DNA of 64,000 bases from Streptomyces spongiicola. Its GTDB lineage: Bacteria; Actinomycetota; Actinomycetes; Streptomycetales; Streptomycetaceae. The translations under genes and the position numbers were made by a program. Under the pieces are notes generated by a model, which did not search any database, had not been told where the DNA came from, and saw only the letters and a list, made by a program, of their open reading frames with translations. The DNA lies in contig NZ_CP029254.1 in the NCBI RefSeq assembly GCF_003122365.1, positions 6,264,001-6,328,000 of the forward strand. Reading direction: 5' to 3'. Below are positions 10,680-19,528 of the stretch, one piece after another (the first letter of the stretch is position 1; each line of letters opens with the position of its first letter).

Positions 10680-10707
10680 CCGGCTCTGCCTTCCGAAAGG
10701 CGCATCC

Positions 10708-11589
10708 ATGCGACAGTTCACCGCCGTCGTCAACCCCGCCGCGGGCGGCTCCAGCGGTACGGCGGCCCTGCTCCCGCTGGCCCGCCTCCTGAGGGAGGCC
10801 GGGGCCGGGCTCGACACCCGGTACAGCCGCAACCTCGAGCACGCCCGGGAGCTGGCGCGGGAGGCCGGGCGCAAGGGGCACGTCGTGCTCGCCGTCGGCG
10901 GCGACGGGATGGCCGGATGCGTAGGCGGCTCCCTCAGCGGCACCGGCGCGGTCCTCGGCCTGGTACCCGCCGGACGCGGCAACGACTTCGCCCGGGCGCT
11001 GGGCCTGCCCACCGACGCCACCGCCCTCGCCGCCGTACTGCTCGACGGCACGCCCCGCGCGGTCGACACCATCCGGGTCGAGTCGTCCACCCACGCCGGG
11101 GTGTCCGTCCTGGGCAGCGTCTACGCCGGTGTCGACGCCGTCGCCAACCGGTACGCCAACACCTCGCGGCTGCTGCGCGGCGCGGCCTCGTACTACGCGG
11201 GCGGGCTGAGGGCCGTGGCGGCCTGGCGGCCGGCCGAGTACCGCGTCACCGTGGACGGCGTGCTCCACGAGCGGCGCGGCTACACCGTGGTCGCCGCCAA
11301 CTCGGGCTACTACGGCTTCGGCCGCAACATCGCCCCCGGGGCCCGCCTCGACGACGGCGTGCTCGACGTCGTCGTCATCCGGCACGCGCCCAGGCGCCTC
11401 TTCTTCACGATGATGAACGAGCTCAGGACCGGTGCGCATCTGCGGCGCCCCGAGGTCGAGGTCCTGCGCGGCGAGGAGATCCGGATCGAGGCCGGGCGCT
11501 CCCTCCCGTACGGGGCGGACGGCGAGGTCGACGCGACCCTGCCGGTGACGGTGCGGGTGCAGCCGGGCTCGCTGAGCGTGCTGGCCTGA
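10708..11589 (+). CDS. Diacylglycerol kinase family lipid kinase
   Basis: A 293-residue soluble lipid kinase of the DAGK catalytic family. Seen: N-terminal VVNPAAGGSSG, the nucleotide-binding VLAVGGDGMAG near residue 62, GLVPAGRGNDFARALGL near 90, and the C-terminal PYGADGEVDATLPVTV segment. GAAAGG precedes the ATG. It follows the alkyl-DHAP-synthase-like gene by 28 bases, so both are likely on one mRNA. It would phosphorylate a diradylglycerol (possibly ether-linked) to the phosphatidate form. The substrate is inferred. Confidence 0.88.
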   Translation: MRQFTAVVNPAAGGSSGTAALLPLARLLREAGAGLDTRYSRNLEHARELAREAGRKGHVVLAVGGDGMAGCVGGSLSGTGAVLGLVPAGRGNDFARALGLPTDATALAAVLLDGTPRAVDTIRVESSTHAGVSVLGSVYAGVDAVANRYANTSRLLRGAASYYAGGLRAVAAWRPAEYRVTVDGVLHERRGYTVVAANSGYYGFGRNIAPGARLDDGVLDVVVIRHAPRRLFFTMMNELRTGAHLRRPEVEVLRGEEIRIEAGRSLPYGADGEVDATLPVTVRVQPGSLSVLA

Positions 11590-11660
11590 CGGTCGTGCTG
11601 GCCTGACGGTCGTGCCGGTCTGACGGTCGTGCCGGTCTGACGGTCGTGCCCGTCTGACGG
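11580..11660. repeat. 17-bp tandem repeat across the lipid-kinase stop codon
   Basis: About five copies of a 17-base unit like GCTGGCCTGACGGTCGT, with the first copy containing the TGA stop of the lipid kinase. Each copy carries a TGA. The repeat therefore grew out of the gene's own 3' end. Confidence 0.7.
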
Positions 11661-11793
11661 CGAGGATGCGCGGTGGCTTCTGCGCCGGGTCCGACTCGCG
11701 GACCGACCGTGCGGCGGCGCTGCGGGCCGCTTCCCCCGCCCGCCGCGCCCGCCGCGCCCGCCGCGCCCCCGCACCCCCGCGCGCACAGCGCGC

Positions 11794-13056
11794 TCACTGC
11801 TCGCGCATGCCCCAGGGCGTGCCGTACTCCGTCAGCAGATCCAGGAAGGGGCGCGCCTCGAAGGCCTCCGGGCCGAGGATGCCGGTCCCGGACCACGCGC
11901 CCGTCGCCAGCAGTTCCAGGGCGACGACCGGGTTGACCGCGGTCTGCCACACCACGGCCTGGCTGCCGTACTCCCTCATCGACCACTCGTTGTCGACGAC
12001 GTGGTAGAGGTACACCTCGCGCGGCCGGCCGTCCCTGACGCCCTTCACCCACGTCCCCGCGCACGTCTTGCCCCGCATCCGGTCGCCGAGCGTGGCCGGG
12101 TCCGGCAGGCAGGCGGCGACGACGTCACGCGGCGACACCCGCACCGGGCCGTCGGCTCCGCGCACCGTCACCGGTTCCGTGCGGTCCAGCCCGATCTGGT
12201 GCAGCACGCGCAGGGTGTTGACGAAGTCGGAGCCGAGGCCGTACTTGAAGGTGACGCGGTCCGCGTCCACCCAGCGCGGGATGAGCAGCACCTCCTCGTG
12301 CTCCACGTTCACGCACTCCACCGGGCCGATCCCCTCGGGGAAGTCGAACACCTCCGGCTCGCTGAACGGCGGGGTGGTGAACCACCCGCGGCCCGTCTCG
12401 AAGACCACCGGAGGGTTCAGGCACTCCTCGATCGTGGTCCAGATGCTGAACGAGGGCGCGAAGTCGTGGCCCTCCACGGTGAGGTTCGCGCCGTCCCGGA
12501 CCCCGACCTCCTCGATGGAGTCGAAGAGCTCGTCCGCCGCGTGCCGCGCGAAGACGTCCGACAGACCGGGCTCCACGCCCATGCCGACGAGCGCGACCCG
12601 GCCGGACTCGGACCAGTCCTCCGCCAGCGCGAACTGCTCGTCGCCGAGTTTGACCCCGCACTCCTCGTACGGGCGCCGCGGATGCGGCCGTGACAGGGAC
12701 ATCGCCATGTCCAGGTAGTGGGCGCCCGCGGCGAGCGACGCCCGGAACAGCGGCATGACGAACCGGGGGTCCGTCGCGTTGAGCAGGACGTCGCAGCGCT
12801 CCCGCGCCAGCAGCTCCCTGACGGCCGCCTCGTCCGAGGCGTCGACCCGGGCGGCGGAGAACCGGCCGCCCCCCGCCGTGCCGCCGTCCGTCCCGGCGGG
12901 ATCTGGGCCGCCGGCCCGCGGGACACCGGCCACGGCGGCCCGGGCCCGGTCCTCGTCGTAGTCCGCGACGACCATGTGCTCGAAGAAGTCGCGGCGAGCG
13001 GCGATCCGGGTGACTGCCGTCCCCACTCCGCCGGCGCCGACCAGCAAGACGCGCAT
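11794..13056 (-). CDS. Saccharopine dehydrogenase-family protein
   Basis: A 420-residue NAD(P)-binding oxidoreductase. ATG at 13056 follows GAAGGGAACAGG and places MRVLLVGAGGVGTAV, a classic Rossmann glycine loop, at the N-terminus. The acidic VVADYDEDRA strand end binds the adenine ribose, and a saccharopine-dehydrogenase C-terminal domain occupies roughly residues 125-390 (VGMGVEPGLSDVFARHAADEL, NDEW-like VVDNEWSM). The family includes lysine/saccharopine, carboxynorspermidine and lysine 6-dehydrogenases; I cannot assign the substrate. It is divergent from a TetR gene that probably controls it. Confidence 0.8.
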   Translation of the reverse strand: MRVLLVGAGGVGTAVTRIAARRDFFEHMVVADYDEDRARAAVAGVPRAGGPDPAGTDGGTAGGGRFSAARVDASDEAAVRELLARERCDVLLNATDPRFVMPLFRASLAAGAHYLDMAMSLSRPHPRRPYEECGVKLGDEQFALAEDWSESGRVALVGMGVEPGLSDVFARHAADELFDSIEEVGVRDGANLTVEGHDFAPSFSIWTTIEECLNPPVVFETGRGWFTTPPFSEPEVFDFPEGIGPVECVNVEHEEVLLIPRWVDADRVTFKYGLGSDFVNTLRVLHQIGLDRTEPVTVRGADGPVRVSPRDVVAACLPDPATLGDRMRGKTCAGTWVKGVRDGRPREVYLYHVVDNEWSMREYGSQAVVWQTAVNPVVALELLATGAWSGTGILGPEAFEARPFLDLLTEYGTPWGMREQ

Positions 13057-13195
13057 GACCTGTTCCCTTCCCTCGTCCTCAGGACTCTTCCGGGAGCCGA
13101 TGAAACCCATCGCCCGCTGATAGCGTCAATGGCGTTGGCATAAGCGCACCGGTGCCGGTGCCGGCGGGTGCCAACCGCGAGGAGAGGAGGGGGCG
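13057..13195. promoter_or_regulatory. Divergent promoter region, saccharopine dehydrogenase-like/TetR
   Basis: The gap carries a leftward -35-like TTGACG at 13124-13129 with a weak T-rich -10 about 17 bases on. The rightward TetR gene has a very strong GAGGAGAGGAGG ribosome site (13180-13190). Palindromy is weak; no operator can be named. Confidence 0.35.
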
Positions 13196-13900
13196 TTGCC
13201 CAAGAAGGTGGTTCCGGAGGGCGCGCGACGCCGCCGTCGCCCCACGAAGAGCGGTGTGGTCCTTTCGGAGCAGCTGATCGTCACGACGGCGCTGCGGATG
13301 CTCCGGGAGCACGGCGGCGAAGGCCTCACCGCCCGCCGCCTCGGCACGGCCCTCGGGGCGGACCCGAGCACCCTGTACCGCTACTTCCGCGGCATGGACG
13401 AGCTGATCCTCGCCGTCGGCGACGAGCTGATCGGCCGGGCGCTGCGGGGATGGGGCGCGACCGACGACTGGCGCGCGGACCTGCGCGGACTGGGGCTGCG
13501 CATCCACGCCGCCTACCTGGCCCACCCGCAGGCCGCGGTGCTCACCGCCAGCCGCGTCTCGGGGCGGGCCAACGAGATCGCCGCGGACGAGGCCGTCCTG
13601 GGCGTGCTGCACCGCGCGGGCTTCCCGGTGCGCGATGCCGTGCGCGTCTACCACTGCTTCATCGACCAGACGCTCGCCTTCGCGGCGCTGGACGCGGCGG
13701 CGCTCGCCCTTCCCGAGGCGGCGCGCCGCGCGGACGAGGCGGTGTGGCAGGCGACGTACGCGCGACTGCCGGCGGCGACGCACCCGCACATCGCTCCGGC
13801 GGCGCGGTATCTCGTCGCCGAGATGAACGTGAGCGCGTACCCGGCGGCGCTGGACATGCTGATCGCGAGCGCCGCCTCGGAGCTGGCGCGGCCCGGGTGA
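13196..13900 (+). CDS. TetR-family regulator
   Basis: A 234-residue repressor starting with TTG at 13196, five bases after a near-perfect AGGAGG. After a basic leader (ARRRRRPTKSG) comes the TetR helix-turn-helix (about residues 28-75: LTARRLGTALGADPSTLYRYFRGMDEL), and the C-terminal ligand domain fits the TetR_C class found with tetracycline-repressor-like proteins. It is divergent from the saccharopine-dehydrogenase-like gene, which is its likeliest target. Confidence 0.85.
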   Translation: MPKKVVPEGARRRRRPTKSGVVLSEQLIVTTALRMLREHGGEGLTARRLGTALGADPSTLYRYFRGMDELILAVGDELIGRALRGWGATDDWRADLRGLGLRIHAAYLAHPQAAVLTASRVSGRANEIAADEAVLGVLHRAGFPVRDAVRVYHCFIDQTLAFAALDAAALALPEAARRADEAVWQATYARLPAATHPHIAPAARYLVAEMNVSAYPAALDMLIASAASELARPG

Positions 13901-14211
13901 GCGGGAGCCGGCGCCGGAGCGGGGCGGCCCCGGCGGTGCGGCCGACCCGCGGCGCGGTGGCCGTTCGGGCGGTGGCCGCGGCCCAGGGGCGGTGTGGGCA
14001 GGGGCGGTGTGGGCAGGAGCGGCGTGGGCAGGAGCGGCGTGGGCAGGAGCGGCGTGGGCAGGACGCCCGGGTGCGGCGCGCTGTGAGCCGATCGGGCGAA
14101 GGCGGGCCGCCCGCAGTCCGGTGACCGCCGCGTCGGGTGACGGGCGCGCCGGGTGACCGCCACGTCGGGTGACGGCCACGTTCGGTGACGGGCGGCCGCG
14201 GGCCGGCCGGA
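13901..14211. repeat. Convergent intergenic region with two tandem-repeat arrays
   Basis: Between the 3' ends of tetR and the MocA-type dehydrogenase lie five copies of a 15-bp unit, CAGGAGCGGCGTGGG and variants, at 13984-14058. From about 14116 to 14200 there is a second array of GGGTGACGGCCACGTC-like units. No gene is supported. Confidence 0.6.
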
Positions 14212-15216
14212 TCAGAGCCCCGGGACCTCCGCCAGGCGCACCGGGCGGCGCTCCCGCCGGGACAGCTCGCACGCCTCGGCGACGCGCAGTGCCTCCAGGG
14301 CCTCCCGGCCGTCGCAGGGGTTGTCCAGTTCGCCCATCGCGACGCGGACGAAGGCGTCCAGCTCGGCCTCGTAGGCGGGGGCGAAGCGCTCCAGGAAGCC
14401 CGGCCACGGCTTGTCGGCGGGAGGCGGGCCCTGCGGTTCGGTGGAGGTGATGGGCGTACGGTCGTCCAGGCCGACGGCGACCGTGTCGGCCTCGCCGCAC
14501 AGCTCCATGCGGACGTCGTAGCCCGCGCCGTTGCAGCGGGTGGCCGTGGCGGTCGCCAGCGTGCCGTCGTCGAGGGTCAGCACGGCCGCCGCCGTGTCGA
14601 CGTCGCCCGCCTCGCGGAACATGGCGTGCCCGGCGTCGGAGCCGGTGGCGTACACCTCCACCACCTCCCGTCCGGTGATCCAGCGCACGATGTCGAAGTC
14701 GTGCACCAGGCAGTCGCGGTAGAGCCCGCCGGACAGCGGGAGGTACGCGGCGGGCGGTGGGACCGGGTCCGCGGTGACGGCCCGTACGGTGTGCAGTCTG
14801 CCGAGGCGGCCCGAGCGCACCAGTTCGCGGGCCCTGCCGTACCCGGCGTCGAAACGCCGCATGAAGCCGAGCTGGAGTTCGGTCCCCGCGCGGTCGACCT
14901 CGCGCAGTGCCTCCAGGGTTCCCGGCAGGTCCGGCGCTATCGGCTTCTCGCAGAAGGCGGGGAGCCCGGTGCGTGCGGCCCGGCCGATCAGTTCGGCGTG
15001 GGCGGCGGTGGCCGAGGAGATGACGACGGCGTCCACGCCCCAGGTGAACACCTCGTCGACGGAAGGGGCGGCGGTGGCGTCGATCCGGGCCGCGACCTCG
15101 CGGGCCCGCCGGGCGTCCGTGTCCGCGACCACCAGGGCGCCGACGTCGCGATGGCGGCTGAGGACGCCCGCGTGGAAGGCTCCGATACGTCCGGTGCCGA
15201 TGAGTCCGATGCGCAT
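14212..15216 (-). CDS. Gfo/Idh/MocA-family dehydrogenase (inositol 2-dehydrogenase-like)
   Basis: A 334-residue NAD(P)-dependent sugar/cyclitol oxidoreductase. N-terminal Rossmann motif IGLIGTGRIGAFH, the family's catalytic lysine in AFCEKPIAPD near residue 95, and HDFDIVRWITG near residue 175 match myo-inositol 2-dehydrogenases. ATG 15216 is chosen because the Rossmann fold then begins at residue 2; no clear ribosome site precedes it, so it may be leaderless. It is divergent from a GntR regulator and close to a sugar ABC importer, so it probably oxidises the imported polyol. Other inositol genes (iolBCDE) are not in the window. Confidence 0.8.
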   Translation of the reverse strand: MRIGLIGTGRIGAFHAGVLSRHRDVGALVVADTDARRAREVAARIDATAAPSVDEVFTWGVDAVVISSATAAHAELIGRAARTGLPAFCEKPIAPDLPGTLEALREVDRAGTELQLGFMRRFDAGYGRARELVRSGRLGRLHTVRAVTADPVPPPAAYLPLSGGLYRDCLVHDFDIVRWITGREVVEVYATGSDAGHAMFREAGDVDTAAAVLTLDDGTLATATATRCNGAGYDVRMELCGEADTVAVGLDDRTPITSTEPQGPPPADKPWPGFLERFAPAYEAELDAFVRVAMGELDNPCDGREALEALRVAEACELSRRERRPVRLAEVPGL

Positions 15217-15256
15217 GGCCCAAAGGTGGAGGTCGGCGAAGCGCCCTGTCAAGCAT

Positions 15257-15268
15257 TTGTCCTGACAA
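15257..15268. promoter_or_regulatory. Candidate GntR operator TTGTC-CT-GACAA in the divergent promoter
   Basis: A perfect 12-base palindrome sits between the MocA-type dehydrogenase and the GntR gene, in a locally AT-richer patch. A leftward -35-like TTGACA (15247-15252) is next to it, and a rightward -10-like TACCCT (15306-15311) lies six bases before the GntR GTG, suggesting a leaderless transcript. GntR/HutC operators commonly have this TGTC-N-GACA form. Confidence 0.5.
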
Positions 15269-15317
15269 TCGAACGACACAACTTCCCGTCAACAGGCCCT
15301 GCGACTACCCTCGCAGC

Positions 15318-16091
15318 GTGCCCAAGCAGCCCAGAGACACGACGGACGCCACCGTGCCGCTCCGGCTCAGCGTGGACCGCGCCAGCCCGGTCCCGCTGTA
15401 CTTCCAGCTGTCCCAGCAGCTGGAGGCGGCCATCGAGCAGGGCACGCTCACGCCCGGCAGCCTCCTCGGCAACGAGATCGAACTGGCGGGCCGGCTCGGG
15501 CTGTCCCGGCCCACCGTCCGCCAGGCCATCCAGTCCCTCGTCGACAAGGGGCTGCTGGTGCGCCGCCGGGGGGTGGGTACCCAGGTCGTGCACAGCCGGG
15601 TGAGACGCCCGCTGGAACTGAGCAGTCTCTACGACGACCTGGAGGCGGCGGGGCGGCGGCCCGCCACCCGCGTCCTGCGCAATCTCGTCGAACCGGCGAC
15701 CGCCGAGGTCGCGACCGCCCTCGGGGTGCCGGAGGGCAGCGACGTCCACCTGGTGGAGCGGCTGCGCTCGGCGCACGGCGAGCCCATGGCGCATCTGTGC
15801 AACCGCCTGCCGGCCGGGCTGCTGCCGCTGGAGACCGGGCAGCTGGAGTCCACCGGGCTCTACCGGCTGATGCGCGGCGCGGGCATCACCCTGCACAGCG
15901 CCCGGCAGTCGGTCGGGGCGCGGGCGGCCACCGGTGACGAGGCGCGGCTGCTCGGCGAGGAGGCGGGCACCCCGCTGCTGACGATGGAGCGGACCACCTT
16001 CGACGACACCGGGCGCGCCGTCGAGTTCGGCTCGCACGTCTACCGGGCGTCGCGGTACGCCTTCGAGTTCCAGCTCCTGGTGCGTCCGTAG
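15318..16091 (+). CDS. GntR-family (HutC subfamily) regulator
   Basis: A 257-residue regulator: winged helix-turn-helix (about residues 20-88, IELAGRLGLSRPTVRQAIQSLVDKGLLVRRRGVGTQV, shown in part) followed by a UTRA ligand-binding domain (about 105-250) ending TMERTTFDDTGRAVEFGSHVY. The GTG start at 15318 has no ribosome site but a suitable -10 just upstream, so it is probably leaderless. It is divergent from the dehydrogenase and 300 bases before the ABC operon, so it probably controls both. Confidence 0.88.
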   Translation: MPKQPRDTTDATVPLRLSVDRASPVPLYFQLSQQLEAAIEQGTLTPGSLLGNEIELAGRLGLSRPTVRQAIQSLVDKGLLVRRRGVGTQVVHSRVRRPLELSSLYDDLEAAGRRPATRVLRNLVEPATAEVATALGVPEGSDVHLVERLRSAHGEPMAHLCNRLPAGLLPLETGQLESTGLYRLMRGAGITLHSARQSVGARAATGDEARLLGEEAGTPLLTMERTTFDDTGRAVEFGSHVYRASRYAFEFQLLVRP

Positions 16092-16395
16092 GGGGCGCCC
16101 TCGAGGGTCCGCGAAGGCCGGGCCGGGTGTGCTGCGGGGTCCGCTCCCACCGCACGACCCGGCGTAAGGATGTTCGGACAAAGTGTCGACGGGTTGGCGC
16201 CGTCCCCGTAGAAACCCACCCGGCCGCAACCGCGCGGCCGCGAGAGAAGGCGGACCCACCATGCGCAGACCCCGCACGGCAGCCCGACGGCACTCGACGG
16301 CCCCGGCCACCACCCACCCGCCGGCCGCCCCCGCGTCCGGCCTCGGGGATACTTGCCCGGGAGTACGGCAGGCACGGCAAGAGGGGCACGACAGC
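16092..16395. other. Upstream region of the ABC importer operon
   Basis: The frame of the binding protein is open back to 16183, with an ATG at 16261, but that extension is unlike a signal peptide and is probably untranslated leader. The stretch holds the operon promoter; TTCGGACAAAGTGTCGAC (about 16171-16188) is a possible regulator site. Nothing else is recognised. Confidence 0.35.
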
Positions 16396-17409
16396 GTGGC
16401 AAGGGTTCGGACCGGGGTACGTGCGATCGGCGCGGTGCTGGCGGTGGTGCTCGGGGCGTCCCTCGCGGGGTGCAGCGCCACCGGCGGCAAGCGCGCGGAG
16501 GACGCCCGCAGGGCCGCCGAGGCGCAGGGGCGGGCCGCGGTCGACACACCGCGCTGGACGTTCGCCATGGTCACCCACTCCGGAGACGGCGACACCTTCT
16601 GGGACATCGTCCAGAACGGCGCCCGGCAGGCGGCGGCCAAGGACAACATCGACTTCCTGTACGCCCACAGCGACGAGGCCCAGCAGCAGTCCCAGCTCGT
16701 CCAGACGTACATCGACCAGAAGGTCGACGGCCTGATCGTCACGCTCGCCAAGCCCGAGGCGATGAAGGACGTCGTCGCCAGGGCCACCCGGGCCGGTATC
16801 CCGGTGATCACCGTCAACTCCGGCTCGGCCGAGTCGAAGGCGTACGGCGCGCTGACCCACATCGGCCAGGACGAGACCGTCGCAGGCGAGGCCGTCGGCG
16901 ACGAGCTCGACCGGCGCGGGCGGAAGAAGGCCCTGTGCGTCCTGCACGAGCAGGGCAACGTGGGCCATGAGCAGCGCTGCTCCGGGGCGGCGAAGACCTT
17001 CGGCGGCGATCTGCGGAACCTGTACGTCGACGGCACCAACATGCCCGACGTCCGGGCGTCGATCGAGGCCAAGCTCCAGACCGACCCGTCCATCGACGCG
17101 GTCGTCACCCTGGGCGCCCCGTTCGCCGACGCCGCCGTGCAGGCCAAGCGGACCGCGGGCAGCGGGGCCGAGATCGACACCTTCGACCTCAACGCGAAGG
17201 TCGCCGCCGGGCTCAGGGCCGGTGATCTCGGCTTCGCCGTCGACCAGCAGCCGTACCTCCAGGGCTACGAGGCGGTGGACCTGCTGTGGCTCTACCGCTA
17301 CAACGCCGATGTGCTGGGCGGCGGGCGGCCCGTCCTCACCGGCCCGCAGATCATCACCGGGAAGGACGCCGCCGAACTGCAGGAGTACACCGAGCGGGGG
17401 ACCCGATGA
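16396..17409 (+). CDS. Sugar ABC transporter substrate-binding lipoprotein
   Basis: A 337-residue periplasmic-binding-protein-like receptor anchored outside the membrane. GTG 16396, preceded by GAGGGG, gives a signal peptide with basic N-terminus, AIGAVLAVVLGAS core and LAGC lipobox (Cys at about 26). The mature part is a type I (RbsB/peripla_BP_4) fold: QQSQLVQTYIDQKVDGLIVTLA near residue 95 and HIGQDE near 155 are typical of ribose/inositol-type receptors. The stop overlaps the permease ATG. The ligand is unknown; inositol is a reasonable guess from the nearby dehydrogenase. Confidence 0.88.
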   Translation: MARVRTGVRAIGAVLAVVLGASLAGCSATGGKRAEDARRAAEAQGRAAVDTPRWTFAMVTHSGDGDTFWDIVQNGARQAAAKDNIDFLYAHSDEAQQQSQLVQTYIDQKVDGLIVTLAKPEAMKDVVARATRAGIPVITVNSGSAESKAYGALTHIGQDETVAGEAVGDELDRRGRKKALCVLHEQGNVGHEQRCSGAAKTFGGDLRNLYVDGTNMPDVRASIEAKLQTDPSIDAVVTLGAPFADAAVQAKRTAGSGAEIDTFDLNAKVAAGLRAGDLGFAVDQQPYLQGYEAVDLLWLYRYNADVLGGGRPVLTGPQIITGKDAAELQEYTERGTR

Positions 17410-18461
17410 CCGCGACCGCACCACCGGCCGGCGGCCGGACCGGCCCCCCGGACGAGCGGCTGCTGCACACCTCGTCGTGGAGGAAGCTGCTCGGGCGCCC
17501 CGAACTGGGCTCGGTCGTCGGCGCGGTGGCCGTGTTCCTCTTCTTCTCGGTCGTCGCCGACACCTTCCTGCGCGCGTCCAGCATGAGCACCGTGCTGTAC
17601 GCGGCCTCCACCATCGGCATCATGGCCGTGCCCGTCGCCCTGCTGATGATCGGCGGGGAGTTCGACCTGTCGGCCGGTGTGCTGGTGACCAGTTCCGCGC
17701 TGGTCTCCTCGATGTTCAGCTACCAGATGACGGCGAACGTGTGGGTCGGCGCGCTGGTGTCGCTCCTGGTCACGCTCGCGATCGGCGCCTTCAACGGCGT
17801 GATGCTGGTCCGCACCGGGCTGCCGAGCTTCATCATCACCCTGGGCACGTTCCTGATGCTCACCGGCGTGAACCTCGGCCTCACCAAGCTGATCAGCGGC
17901 ACGGTGTCGACGAAGACCATCGCCGACATGGAGGGCTTCCCGGCGGCCAAGAACGTCTTCGCGTCGTTCACCGTCGGCGGCGTCGACGTCAGGACGACCG
18001 TCCTCTGGTGGATCGGCCTGGTCGCCGTCGCCACCTGGATCCTGCTGCGCACCCGGTTCGGCAACTGGATCTTCGCGGTGGGCGGCGGCGCGGGCGCCGC
18101 ACGGGCGGTGGGCGTCCCGGTGGCCCGGACCAAGGTCCTGCTCTACACGGGAGTGGCCTTCTGCGCCTGGATCTCGGGCCAGCACCTGCTGTTCTCGTTC
18201 GACGTCGTGCAGTCCGGCGAGGGCGTCGGCAACGAGCTGATCTACATCATCGCGGCCGTCATCGGAGGCTGCCTGATCACCGGCGGCTACGGCTCCGCGA
18301 TCGGCTCCGCGGTCGGTGCCTTCATCTTCGGCATGACCGGCAAGGGCATCGTGTACGCGGAGTGGGACCCGGACTGGTTCAAGTTCTTCCTCGGAGCGAT
18401 GCTGCTCCTGGCGACCCTGCTGAACGCATGGGTCCGCAGGCGTGCGGAGGCGACGGCATGA
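17406..18461 (+). CDS. Sugar ABC transporter permease (RbsC/BPD_transp_2 type)
   Basis: A 351-residue membrane protein with about eight to ten hydrophobic segments. GGEFDLSAGVLVTSSALV is the conserved EAA-like loop of ribose/inositol-class permeases, and GGCLITGGYGSAIGSAVGAF is the second conserved block. The ATG overlaps the upstream stop (ATGA) and its own stop overlaps the ATPase ATG, so the three genes are translationally coupled. Confidence 0.9.
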   Translation: MTATAPPAGGRTGPPDERLLHTSSWRKLLGRPELGSVVGAVAVFLFFSVVADTFLRASSMSTVLYAASTIGIMAVPVALLMIGGEFDLSAGVLVTSSALVSSMFSYQMTANVWVGALVSLLVTLAIGAFNGVMLVRTGLPSFIITLGTFLMLTGVNLGLTKLISGTVSTKTIADMEGFPAAKNVFASFTVGGVDVRTTVLWWIGLVAVATWILLRTRFGNWIFAVGGGAGAARAVGVPVARTKVLLYTGVAFCAWISGQHLLFSFDVVQSGEGVGNELIYIIAAVIGGCLITGGYGSAIGSAVGAFIFGMTGKGIVYAEWDPDWFKFFLGAMLLLATLLNAWVRRRAEATA

Positions 18462-19270
18462 CGGCCCTCGTGGAACTCGACGACGTCAGCAAGTACTACG
18501 GGAGCGTACGCGCGCTGGAAGGCGTGTCACTGGAGGTCCACGCGGGCCGGATCACCTGCGTCCTCGGCGACAACGGCGCCGGCAAGTCCACCCTGATCAA
18601 GATCATCGCGGGTCTGCACCGGCACGACTCCGGCACCTTCTCCGTCGAGGGGGAGGAGACCTCGCTCGGCTCCCCCCGCGAGGCCCTCGACCGCGGCATC
18701 GCCACGGTCTACCAGGACCTCGCCGTCGTCCCGCTGATGCCGGTCTGGCGCAACTTCTTCCTCGGCTCGGAGCCGACCAGGGGCAGGGGCCCCTTCCGGC
18801 GGCTCGACGTGCGCGCGATGCGCGAGACCACCCGGGCCGAGCTGCTGCGCATGGGTATCGACCTGCGCGACGTGGACCAGCCCATCGGCACCCTGTCCGG
18901 TGGTGAGCGGCAGTGCGTGGCGATCGCCCGGGCGGTCTACTTCGGCGCCAGGGTCCTCGTCCTCGACGAGCCCACCGCCGCGCTGGGCGTCAAGCAGTCC
19001 GGGGTGGTGCTGAAGTACGTGGCAGCGGCGCGCGACGCGGGGCTCGGGGTGGTCCTGATCACCCACAACCCGCACCACGCCTATCTCGTCGGCGACCGGT
19101 TCGTCCTGCTCAAGCGGGGTGTGATGGCGGGGAGCCACCGGAAGCAGGAGATCACCCTGGACGAGCTGACCCGGCAGATGGCGGGCGGCAGCGAACTCGA
19201 CGACCTGCGCCACGAGCTGGAGCGCGCTCCCGCACCGCGCCATCTCGGCGGGCACGACCTGGGGCACTGA
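18458..19270 (+). CDS. Sugar ABC transporter ATP-binding protein, single ATPase domain
   Basis: A 270-residue ATPase energising the importer. Walker A GDNGAGKSTLIK near residue 37, signature LSGGERQCVAIARAV near 146, Walker B VLVLDEPTAALG near 168 and the H-loop ITHNPHHAY near 200. Ribose-class (RbsA) ATPases usually have two fused domains; this one has a single domain as in fructose FrcA-like systems, so it presumably works as a homodimer. The start overlaps the permease stop by four bases. Confidence 0.92.
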   Translation: MTALVELDDVSKYYGSVRALEGVSLEVHAGRITCVLGDNGAGKSTLIKIIAGLHRHDSGTFSVEGEETSLGSPREALDRGIATVYQDLAVVPLMPVWRNFFLGSEPTRGRGPFRRLDVRAMRETTRAELLRMGIDLRDVDQPIGTLSGGERQCVAIARAVYFGARVLVLDEPTAALGVKQSGVVLKYVAAARDAGLGVVLITHNPHHAYLVGDRFVLLKRGVMAGSHRKQEITLDELTRQMAGGSELDDLRHELERAPAPRHLGGHDLGH

Positions 19271-19370
19271 CCGGTCGGGCCGGCGGCGGGGCGATGGGGC
19301 GACGGCGGGGCGCCGGCGGGGCGGTGGGGCGATGGCCGGCCCGGGAAAGGCCCGGCGTCCGTACGCGGGG

Positions 19371-19440
19371 CCCGTGCGCGGGGCGGCGGGCGCCGCGGGC
19401 CGTGGGCGGCGCCCGCGGCGCCCGCCGCCCCGCGCACGGG
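19371..19440. terminator. 30-bp perfect hairpin between convergent genes
   Basis: Arms 19371-19400 and 19411-19440 are exact reverse complements with a ten-base loop. It lies between the 3' ends of the ABC ATPase and the leftward YihY/BrkB gene and probably terminates both. There is no U-tract, as usual in Streptomyces. A partial second copy of the GGGCGCCGCGGGCCGTGGGC core follows at about 19438-19462. Confidence 0.7.
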
Positions 19441-19528
19441 CGCCGCGGGCCGTGGGCGGCGCAGGCGGCGGGCGGCGCGGCCGACGGACGCACCCCCGCC
19501 CCTCCGGCGACGGAGGCGCCCCGGCGCG

